Shown here one piece after another: positions 1 to 9,800 of a stretch of DNA of 38,292 nucleotides. Every line of letters begins with the position of its first letter. Within the stretch, counting starts at the first letter, position 1. The stretch spans positions 1-38,292 of the forward strand of contig JAFXTO010000042.1 in the NCBI GenBank assembly GCA_017535725.1, given 5' to 3'. The position numbers and the translations under genes were made by a program. This DNA comes from Bacteroidaceae bacterium. GTDB taxonomy: Bacteria; Bacteroidota; Bacteroidia; Bacteroidales; Bacteroidaceae. The notes under the pieces were generated by a model. That model saw only the letters and a list, made by a program, of their open reading frames with translations, was not told the origin of the DNA and made no database searches.

Positions 1-79
1 CGACATAGACATAACCGCCTTGAATGATTTCAGAGAATGTCTGAATACCTACTGGATAGTATCTTTCCATTGCTTCCAT
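1..79 (-). CDS. AAA-ATPase/PD-(D/E)XK family protein, N-terminal fragment
   Basis: Only the first 26 codons are in the window; the gene runs leftward off the edge. Starting from the ATG at 79, the protein begins MEAMERYYPVGIQTFSEIIQ followed by GGYVYV. This is the characteristic opening (YPVGIQTF...GGYVYVDKT) of the large Bacteroidales family of predicted AAA-ATPases (PF09820) that carry a C-terminal PD-(D/E)XK nuclease-like domain. A second in-frame ATG at 70 is possible. A TACCTTTG box on the same strand at 112-105 gives a short leader of about 20-25 nt. The family is often multicopy and of unknown function. The family call rests on the opening motif alone. Confidence 0.7.
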   Translation of the reverse strand, partial: MEAMERYYPVGIQTFSEIIQGGYVYV

Positions 80-104
80 AGGGCCAAATCTTTATATTTT
101 TGTG

Positions 105-136
105 CAAAGGTAATGCCGAACACCCTGTCTTCCAAA
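105..136 (-). promoter_or_regulatory. Promoter of the AAA-ATPase gene
   Basis: On the minus strand, TACCTTTG (112-105) matches the Bacteroidetes -7 consensus TAnnTTTG. A TTTG at 136-133 lies about 20 bp upstream, matching the -33 element. The start codon at 79 follows at the expected distance. Confidence 0.7.
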
Positions 137-177
137 TTTCCCGCGTTAAAAACTCTTTTTCGGCACATAAAATCCAC

Positions 178-236
178 AAAAAAGGCCGAACCGCGTTGGA
201 TTTACTACTTCCAACGCGGCTCGGCCGCATGTTTTT
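178..236. terminator. Strong hairpin, probable bidirectional terminator
   Basis: A 16-bp stem with one mismatch (184-199 with 211-226) is flanked by a six-A run at 178-183, which gives TTTTTT for leftward transcripts, and by TGTTTTT on the plus strand. No intact gene ending here is visible, so it may insulate the leftward AAA-ATPase promoter or be left over from a lost gene. Confidence 0.65.
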
Positions 237-254
237 GGAGTACATTTAGAACGA

Positions 255-292
255 TTGCCGAGACCCCGAAAGGAGCCTCGGCGGCGGTCTTT
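255..292 (+). terminator. Truncated copy of the regulator-gene terminator (module 1)
   Basis: This is a near-identical copy of the terminator behind the second TPR/AraC regulator (23671-23714), but its left arm is cut short: only GCCGAG at 257-262 remains to pair with CTCGGC at 277-282, before TCTTTTGT. It marks where homology to module 3 begins, and implies that a regulator gene once lay upstream and has been lost. Confidence 0.6.
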
Positions 293-321
293 TGTCCCCT
301 TTCTGTAGATTTTCCAAATAT

Positions 322-376
322 GATACATATTTTTCCTAAATTGATACATCCGTTTTTCCGGCTCGCCGTACCTTTG
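322..376 (+). promoter_or_regulatory. Module 1 promoter with AraC-type direct repeats
   Basis: GATACA at 322-327 and 343-348 are 21 bp apart start to start. The second lies 20 bp before TACCTTTG at 369-376, a Bacteroidetes -7 box. Two direct half-sites two helical turns apart, abutting the -33 region, fit a directly repeated AraC-family activator site. The same geometry recurs at 13710-13764 and 23741-23795. Confidence 0.65.
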
Positions 377-392
377 CCCCCGATAATCGGCA

Positions 393-467
393 AATGCCAC
401 GCTGGGACGCTTCATCGATGAGAACGAGCGGATGCGCCGGAAGATAGAGCGCGCGGGGATTATTTAA
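393..467 (+). pseudogene. Remnant of the small single-pass membrane protein (module 1)
   Basis: The frame from AAT at 393 to TAA at 465-467 encodes NATLGRFIDENERMRRKIER and then AGII. This is the C-terminal half of the 60-residue protein encoded at 23897-24079. The start codon, the membrane helix and the YQQWQIGDK segment are missing. The deletion joins sequence just after the module promoter directly to mid-gene, so the promoter is intact but no protein can be made. Confidence 0.75.
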
Positions 468-540
468 CAATTGTACCAAATATACTATATTAATGTGTAC
501 TATTGCAACAAAAACAAGAAAAAGCAGTTCACAATGAACG

Positions 541-567
541 TTTTTTGCAGAATAATGCGTACCTTTG
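541..567 (+). promoter_or_regulatory. Leader promoter of giant surface protein 1
   Basis: TACCTTTG at 560-567 is a consensus Bacteroidetes -7 element. TTTTTTG at 541-547 is a plausible -33 element. The flanking bases GCAGAATAATGCG are identical in the module 3 copy (24173-24180). Initiation a few bases downstream would give a leader of about 310 nt before the ATG at 886. Confidence 0.65.
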
Positions 568-831
568 CACCGTGCTACGCGAAATGCGTGGCATACATAG
601 CATCGGAAGCGTTGTGCTTTTTCCACACCGAGAACTTCGACAACTCTCAAGAGAAAATGGAAAAGCAAGGACGTTCTTCCCTTGGTGTTGATTTAATTGG
701 ATGCATTCCATTGACGTCATACAAGGGTGTGAGCTGTTCTTCTAATCTTTTCTCAGGCAGTCGAAGGCCATCGGTGGATTAGTGGACACAGAGTCACACC
801 TTCTTTTGTCGTGCTGTATGGAACAGGAAAC
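568..831 (+). ncRNA. Structured leader RNA, copy 1
   Basis: This stretch is non-coding and is duplicated at 24181-24522 with high identity. Two long-range stems are visible. TGCTTTTTCCA (615-625) pairs with TGGAAAAGCA (658-667). AAGGGTGTGA (723-732) pairs with TCACACCTT (794-802), which is followed directly by a U-rich run (CTTTTGT), so this stem could act as an attenuator. It precedes the 9.5-kb surface-protein gene and probably controls it in cis. I do not recognise it as a known riboswitch. Sequence from 485 to 560 is also part of the duplication. Confidence 0.5.
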
Positions 832-885
832 CAACATACAAGAGAATAACAAATAACAGTATTAATCATAAAAAATTTCACTTTT

Positions 886-3800
886 ATGAAAAGCTTTATT
901 ACTACTACATTTGTGCGGGCTGGCGGATGGCTGGCCGGAGCAAGAAGAGTGAGGGCGGCAATGACGCTGCTCATGGTGCTCACGACCGCCTCGGCGTGGG
1001 CACAGACAGAAGGGCCGTGGACGTACTATTCACATCGCTGGGGTTCCTGCGGCAACAACGATATCCCTAACATACCTTTTGGCGGCCTGGGCAATGCCAC
1101 TGCTTGGAGTAATTACAATCTCTATCTGTACCATGACAGTGACGGCATCGGCTTCACGTCGGATGGAAAATCTGCGTCCAATTCCAAGAATGGCGTATTC
1201 TCTATTTATACGCATACTGAGAATGTTCCGGCTTACACGCGAAAGGTTCTGATATGGAACTATGAATTGAGGGCGAAATCCGACCATTATCAGACCACAG
1301 CCTTATATGCCAGAGACAATCTTGATGCGCTACAGAGCACGTGGGTAGATTTCACTGAGCGATATACAGATGGGAGCGGATCACAGTATCTCTTGAGTCG
1401 CATGACCCAAACTTGGGCGGGGACGAATACGGACGCGTTTACAAGATCCTTCTGGTTTGACAATAGAAGTTCCGGCTCTGCGAAGAACATGACTGTGGCA
1501 TTGTTGCTGACACATGTCATCGGAAACTCCGGCAGTGGTAGATCTGTGCATCAATGGGCCGGTTTCAAGAATATCAGCTACTCTTGGGAGAATTATTACT
1601 ATAAATATATTACCTTCAACAGCAATGGCGGCAGCGGATCCATGTCGAAGCAGACCATTGAGAATAGTGGCAATCTGCAGGCCAACACCCTGACCCGCAA
1701 TGGTTACTACTTCAGTGGATGGAACACCAAGTCAGACGGCAGCGGCACCGCCTATGCCGACAAAGCGACCATCATTGCTAATTCTGATCAGAAAGGTAAT
1801 GTAGAGCTGTATGCACAATGGGTGAAGATAGCGGATGACCTGCAGGCTAATTTCAGTCAAACTGAGCGCAAGGTGACACTGACATGGAAGGTGAAAAAGG
1901 GTCTGCCAAATGGCACATTTTACATTTATCGTAATGGCACGCAGATCAGTTCGCAGTCGTTTACGTCCATTAATAGCGAGTCCGCAGACTTTTCCTATGA
2001 AGATACGAATACAAAAACAGAAACCAATTTCCCTTACGAGACCGATGTCAACTATGATGTCTATTTCGTGTTGAGCGGAGGCTCAATGCGCGATGACTAT
2101 AAAACATCTGTAACGGTGAACACCACGCGAAGGGTTCCGGTGAACAACTTAAATGCCTTTAGACAGAACGACCGCATCGTATTCACTTGGACATCGGACG
2201 GCTATCCCGAAAATTGGGGCAATCAGTTCAAGATTTATGTGGATGACGAAACGGAGCCTATCTATACTATTACGCCGACAGACGGGCAGACGAGTTTCCA
2301 GTGGGAGCACCGCACCACTGACAAGCACAGCGATCGTCAGAGCTTTACAGACGCGACGACTGGTGTGCCTTACACTGAGGAGCCGCTGAACGCCTGCACG
2401 CCACACAAATACCACATCGTGGGTGTCATCGGCGACAAAGTGCTCAGCAATACCAAACCGCTTACCAACCAGGCTATCGGCACGGGCACCCTATTCTACT
2501 CGCTTGATGCCACCAAGGGTACCTATCCCGGCACGGTGAAGCTGCAGTGGCACGTCAATCGGCAAGGCTCCACCGCAGCCAAAACTTACATCGTGGAACG
2601 TCGGCGTGCAGAGAAGGACGACGAGGAGTGGGTGACGCTCTACCGCACGTCGAGCGATGAGGACTACTTGATGTACACCGACGACACACCGCTGCCTGGC
2701 GTCTTCTACAAATACCAAGTGACGGTGCAGGACAAGTGCGACGACGGTACCATCATCCCCAATGATATCACCGACATCGGCTTCGCACAGACAACGGGCA
2801 CCATGAGCGGCCGCATCACCTTCGGGGCGACGGGCAGCTCGGTGGCAAACGTGGATGTGGAGGCCCGCAGGACGGGCGCGTCGGATAATGCAGAGGAGCA
2901 GTACCACGCCATGCGCTTCACCGGCAACAACGGCGCGGTGACGTGGACCTATCCCTCGACGACCTACGCCGCCGGCAAGTTAGCTACAGGCGACTTCACC
3001 ATCCAAATGTGGGTGAACCCCGAGACATTAGGTGAGGCTAAGATGGTGCGCCTGAACGGCGAGACCTGCTACGTGGGTATGGATGCCTACGGCAAGCTGA
3101 CGCTGGTCAACGGCGAGACAACCTATACTTTCGACAATGCCGTGCTGACCGCCGGACAATATAACCACGTGGTGCTGACGCGTAGCGGCTCGACCGTTAC
3201 CGCCAGCGTGGTGGGAACAGACGCTGCCGGTGTGGCCGTGCTGAACAGCAGCACGCAGACCTTGGACGGTGAGTTGACGCTGACCGATGCCGCACAGCTG
3301 ACGTTAGGTCACTTCGTGGGCTATGTGGATGAGTTCCGTCTCTGGACGAAGGCGCTCACCGAGGCCGAAATCCTGGAGAACTACGACCACCTGCTGGTGG
3401 GCAACGAGAAGCAGCTGGAGACGTACTGGACCTTCGACGAGGGCCTGAACACACAGTTCTTCGACTATTCGCGCGACGGTACCGTCTATCACCAGCACCA
3501 CGGTCTTGTTGGCAGCAATGCCCAGCCGTCGAACCTGACACCCACACAGCTGAAGTTGAAGGCCAAGACCGACCGCGACGGCAACTACATCATCCAGGGT
3601 GTGCCGTTCACGGGCGAGGGTACGACCTACGCCGTCATCCCCACCTTGGGCATCCACCAGTTCAATCCGACGCAGCAGTTGCGCTTCGTGGGCAACAACT
3701 CGCTGGTACACAACGGCACTGACTTCACCGACATCTCGTCGTTCCCTGTGCGTGGTACCATCCGCTATGCCAATACCGACTACCCCGTGGAGGGCGTGAA

Positions 3801-6800
3801 CTTCTACGTCGATGGGCAGATCTGCGCCAAGGAGGGCCAGCCCATCACGACGAATGCCTATGGTGAGTACGAAATCTCTGTACCCATTGGCGAGCACTAC
3901 ATCACCGTGCAGAAGCAGGGCCATGAGTTTGCCAACGACGGGCGCTATCCCGCCGACCCGAACAAGACGGGGCTGACGGTGAACTACAACGACGCCGTGT
4001 CGAACCTCGACTTCGAGGACGTGACGCTGGTCACCGTGGCCGGTCGTGTGACGGGCGGCAAGATTGAGGAGGCGAAGCCGCTGGGCTTCGGCGAGAGCGT
4101 GAACAACATCGGCCAGGCCACCATCACTCTGGGCATCGATGGCTATCGCCTGAACGTGGTGCGCAACGTGGAAGGCACCACCGTGAGCTACGACAACAAC
4201 CCGGACGACTTGGCTGTCAGCTCGCCCACGACCGACGTACAGAGCGTGACGGTGCGTCAGGGCGGTGATGCCGACGATGTGAAGAAAATCATCATCAAGA
4301 CCGACCCGCAGACGGGTGAGTTCGCCGCACTGTTGCCGCCCATCGACTACCGCGTGGAGAGCATCGTGATAGAGAGCAACCAGCAGATTACCTTCGACGG
4401 TCTGCCCGTCATCTATGCCAGCGACCCGACGCAGACAAGCACTGATACGCTCGTGACGGACGATGGCACGAAGAAAGAGTTCGACTACGTAGCCAAAATG
4501 ATTCAGAGCTACTACACCGACCCCGTGCTTGAGGTGACACAGAAGGGCCGCACGGACAGCTCGTTCGGTGAGCAGACCTATACCTACAGCGACAAGTTGA
4601 CACCCGAAACGAAGGTGGACCTCTACACTGTGACTGACGGTTCCCCCGTCAGCTACACCTTCGACTACCCGCTGTTCAAACAGCAGAACACCTATATATT
4701 TAATGTGCGTGGTTACGAGACCTACGTTAACAACGACGGCGAAAGTCCCGTTATCTACGAAGTGCCGCTGCGCGACGTACCCGTGACTTTCTCGAACCAG
4801 ATGGGCACAGGCCAGCAGGTGGTCATCGACCCTGAACTGACAGCTGAAGACGACGAGCGCGGCGACGTGGTGGGCGAACCGACTCCCGACCGGGTTACGC
4901 TGGACGAGAACGGCACGGCACAGTATGAATGGATGGCCGGTCTGCCCAACATCACTTGGCCCTACACCCTGTCGCTCAATGCCACCTTCGTGCAGAACGG
5001 CAAGACCTACACGTGGGACGGCGTGAATGCCGACAACAGTTTGGCTGGCGTGGTAATAGGTGCCCTGCCTACGGGTACCAACTTTGTAACCTCCGGCCCC
5101 GACCAGGTGACGATGATCCTGCGCGACCCTGCCGGTTCTGCATCGCAGGCCTACTGGGAGGCTGGCAACACGGTGACAAGCACCGTGACCACCGAGCAGT
5201 CGTTTGGCAGTGAGCGTGAGGAGATGACCCATACGGAGATAGGCGTTGAGCTGACAACATTTACTGGTGCGGGCGTTGGGGCCTTTGCGGGCGTCATCCA
5301 AACTAACAAGCAGATGGCATCGGTCGATATAGGTATTGTTACTGAAATATCGGATGCAACCTCCAACTCGATGACTTTTAGCACCACTACGACCAAGCGC
5401 GTGAGCACCAGCGACCAGCCGGAGTATGTGGGCGCACAGGGTGACGTGTTCATCGGCAACGCCACAAACATCCTCTTCGGCAACGCCCGCAGCGTGGGAC
5501 TGGAGAAGAACGGCGAGAACTACACGTTAGCGGCCATGGACAACTATGTGACGGGAACGGAGTTCAGCACAACGTTCAACTATACGCAGAACTACATCGA
5601 AAACGTCATGATTCCTAACTTCATCAGACTGCGCAACAAATACCTCAGCAAGGGATATGACGAAGAGGGCATGATCTATGCTTCGACTGTCGGTAAGGAC
5701 AACGAAAACTACGGCGCCAAGGGCTATTACACCTGTGACAAGCCTGCCAACGCCACGAAGCCCCTCTATACCGACTCTGTGGCCTACTACAATGAGCAGA
5801 TCAAGAACTGGGAAAGCGTGCTGGCCTATAACGAGGAGATGAAGGTGAAGGCCATCAACAACCGCAAGACGTACATTGACTCGAACCAGAGCTTCGACTC
5901 AGGTTCGTTCATCGAGGCATCAACAACATACACGACGGGCATCACCCAGAGCTATACCACCAACTTCGAAGCCCATGTGCTGTTAGGTTTGGGTACCGAT
6001 ATCACCATCTTCGGACAGGACGTGAACGTCAACGTACAGAACACCGTCTCGTATGGCAACTCCGAGACTGACGAGTATGGCTACGAGCGCACCGTCACCA
6101 CGGGCTACACCTTGATGGAAACGGGTGACGACGACGCGCTGACAGTGGATGTCTATAAGGCTCCCGACGGCATGGGCGCCATCTTTGTGACACGCGGTGG
6201 ACAGACCTCTTGCCCGTATGAGGCAGAGCAGCGCACCAAGTACTACGAGCCAGGCAGGCATGTGATCGCCACCGCCACAATGCAGATTGAGAAGCCTGCC
6301 ATTGCCGTGGAGAATGCTGCCAACCGTGCCGTGGGCGTGCCCGCCGGCAAGAAGGCATCATATAACCTGCTGCTGACCAACGAGAGCGAGACGGGCGAGG
6401 ACTGCTACTTCAGCCTCTTCGCCATCGACGAGACAAACAAGGAGGGCGCCAAGCTGACCGTCAACGGCGATCCCTTTGACAATGGCCGCCGCGTGCTGGT
6501 GCCCGCAGGTGGCACGGTGCGCATGAACCTGGAACTGGCGCAGAACAACACGGGCGGACTGGTCTATGAGGACATCGCCATCGTGCTGGCCTCGGAGTGC
6601 CAGAGCGACCCTGCCAGCACATGGAACGTTATCGGCGACACGGTGCTGATCTCGGCTGAGTTCGTACCTACGAGCACCGACGTGGCACTGCGCATCGACA
6701 ACCGCGTGGTGAACACCTCGACCAAAGGTATGCTGCCACTGACGGTGACGGGCTACGATCCGAACTACGACGGACTGAAGTACATCGCCGTGCAGTATCA

Positions 6801-9800
6801 GGGCGTGGGAGAAAGCACGTGGCACGATGCCCGCAAGTATGTGATGAACGAGCAGGCCATCCTGAATGCTCAGATAGAGGAGGTGCTGCCCACCAACGGC
6901 ATCATCAACCTGAACTACGACATGACCAACGGTGCCGTGTTCCCCGACCGCACGTATAAGTTCCGTGCCCTCTCCGCCCGTACCTACGGCAACGGCGAGG
7001 TGACCAACGCGAGCGATGAGATTCTGGTGGTGAAGGACATGAACCGTCCGAAGCCGCTCGGACAACCACAGCCCACCGACGGCATCCTCTCGGCTGGCGA
7101 CGAGTTGAGCGTGCTCTTCAATGAGACCATCCTCAACGGTGAGCTGACGAAGGACCAGAACTTCCGCGTGACGGGTGTGCTGAACGGCTCCACCGTAGCT
7201 CACCAGACGGCACTGGAACTGGAGAATACAGCACAGACTGCCGCTACCGAAGCTAACATCAACCTCGCCAACAAGGACTTCTCCGTTGATATGTGGGTGA
7301 AGGCCAACGGCGCAGGCACGCTGCTGAGTCACGGCACGGGAACGCAGAAGCTGACCGTAGGCGTGGATGCCGACAGCAAGTTAGTAGTGAAGATTGGCGA
7401 CCAGACCTATACCTCTTTGGAGAATGTACCGCAGAATCAGTGGGCATTCCTGACACTGAGCATGACACAGGACGGCAAGTTGAGCGCCAGTGTAGCCACT
7501 GACGCCACCACCACGACACTGTTCAGCGACAAGGAAGCCGTGGCCTACGAGGGCAACGGTCCGCTCGCCGTGGGTCAGGAGATGACGGGTGCCATGCACG
7601 AACTACTGCTCTGGGATGAGGCCCGCGACGTGACCACCGCCCTGCAGCAGCGTTCCGTGACCAAGACCCCATCGACGCAGGGTCTCATCGGCTACTGGAA
7701 GATGAACGAGGGCGAGGGCACGAGCATACGCGATTATGCCCGCAACCGTCACATGACAATGACTGCCGAGACGTGGCATATCGAAAACGAGAACAAAGCC
7801 GTGACACTCGATGGCTCGCACTATGTGGGTATCAACACCACCGAGATTCCGCCCATGCCGCAGGACGACTATGCCGTGGAGCTGTGGGTGAAGGCAGGAG
7901 AGCAGACTGCTGATGCTCAGTTGTTGCAGTTGGGCGAGGTAGGCCTTAGCCTCGATACCGAGGGTAAACTTCAGTTGGAGAATAAGAATTCTCAACTCTC
8001 AATTGTCAATTCTCCATTAACCGACAACGCCTGGCACCATGTGGCCCTGAGCGTGCTGCGCGGCGGCAATGCCAACGTCTATGTGGACGGTGTGGCCAAG
8101 GCCACCGTGAGTGCCGACAATGTGGGTTCGTTAGGTAGCGACCAGTTGCTCATCGGTGCACGCCGCACCTTGCAGGATGTGCAGAGTTCCGAGGTTCTCT
8201 ATACCTACGACCGTCCTCTGACCGCCACTATTGACGAGGTGCGTGTATGGAACGCAACCATGAACGGCGACCAGCTGAAGAAGCAGCGTAAGGTGCGCCT
8301 CACGGGCACAGAGCCGGGCCTCGTGGCCTACTATCCTTTCGAGGTGAAGACGCTCAACGCACAGAACCAGGTCGTCACCAACGGCAGCGCCGCCGACCTA
8401 GCAGGCAGCAGCTATAAGGCACAACTCAGTGCGCTCGGCGGTTCGCCCGCCGAGGTGGCAACCTTCACCGATGAGGCTCCTGCCCTCCGTGTGAAGCCCG
8501 AGGAGGAGAACGTCAGTTTCACCTTCACCGCTTCGGACAACAAGATTGTGATTGACGTCGACGAGGCACCCGCCCGCATTGAAGGCACGACGCTGAACTT
8601 CACCGTCCGCGACGTGCACGACCAGAACGGCAACCTCTCTGAGCCCGTCAGCTGGAGTGCCTTCGTCAGCCTCAACCCGCTGGCATGGAAGGAGAGTTCT
8701 GTAAGCAGCACCAGCAAAGTGACCGACGGTGCCACCCTCACCGCCACCCTCGTGAACAAGAGCGGACGGCAGCAGGTGTGGACGATGAGTGACCTGCCCT
8801 CGTGGCTCGAGGCAGACATGACCTACGGCGACCTGCAGCCCCTGGCCGAGCAGACCATCACCTTCGCCGTGAGCGAGGCAACGCCCATCGGCAAGTACGA
8901 GCAGACGGTCTATGTGAAGGGCAACGACGGTATCGAGACACCGCTCACGCTGAACATCACCGTGACAGGCAACGTGCCCGACTGGGCTATGAACCCGCAC
9001 GACTTCGAGACATCGATGAACGTCATCGCTGTGCTGAAGAAGGACGGCACGCCCATGACCGACACCGACGATATCATGGCTGCCTTCATCGGCGAGGAAT
9101 GTCGCGGACTGGCTAACGTGGAGTATATTGATGAATATGGCAACTACTATGTCACGATGGATATCTATGGCAACAGCAGCGAGGCCGGACAGGAAGTGAC
9201 CTTCCGCGCTTACGATGCCTCGACGGGAACGGTCTATCCCGTGGTGACGCTGGAGAATAACGAGGCGTTCACCTTCGTTCCGCTCACTCTGATGGGAACC
9301 TATGCCAAGCCTAACGTGTTCATTATCCGAAACATGATAGAACAGGAATTGGAATTGAAGGCTGGTTGGAACTGGGTATCGTTCAACGTTACGGCAGACG
9401 ATATGACAGTGCCGGCACTCTTCGAGAAGATTGCCGACGATGTGGTGACGGTGAAAAGTCAGATGAGTGGATATCGTTATTATGAGAATGGTACATGGGG
9501 TGGAGACCTGACGGGTAATCTCTCCAACACCGAGATGTATGCTGTGCAGATGATAGCCGACCGCAAGTTACGTGTCGTGGGTACCAGCGTCAATACGCCT
9601 GTGTCCGTCCATACAGGTTGGAACTGGCTGGGTTACTATGGTCGTCAGGTGGCTTCGCTCGGTGATGCCTTTGCCGGTATGGAGAAGGAGAATGGTGACA
9701 TCGTGAAGGGCCAGCGTGGCGTAACCTACTGGGATGTGAACAACTCAAAATGGTTAGGTTCACTGAAGATGATAGAACCCGGCAAGGGTTATCAGCTGAA

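Noticed and set aside
20-421. 133-codon open frame at the left end
   Set aside because: It runs through the AAA-ATPase start (opposite strand), a terminator hairpin and a duplicated promoter region, and has no family similarity.
568-831. Known riboswitch or 6S RNA
   Set aside because: I could not match the stems or conserved bases to any riboswitch class or to the 6S single-bubble rod, so it is left as an unassigned structured leader.
3304-5301. 665-codon open frame on the minus strand inside giant gene 1
   Set aside because: Its translation is rich in V, H, G and R with no domain or signal. It is the shadow of strongly biased codons in the giant gene. Similar shadows at 6358-7332, 18896-20089 and 30066-31205 were rejected for the same reason.
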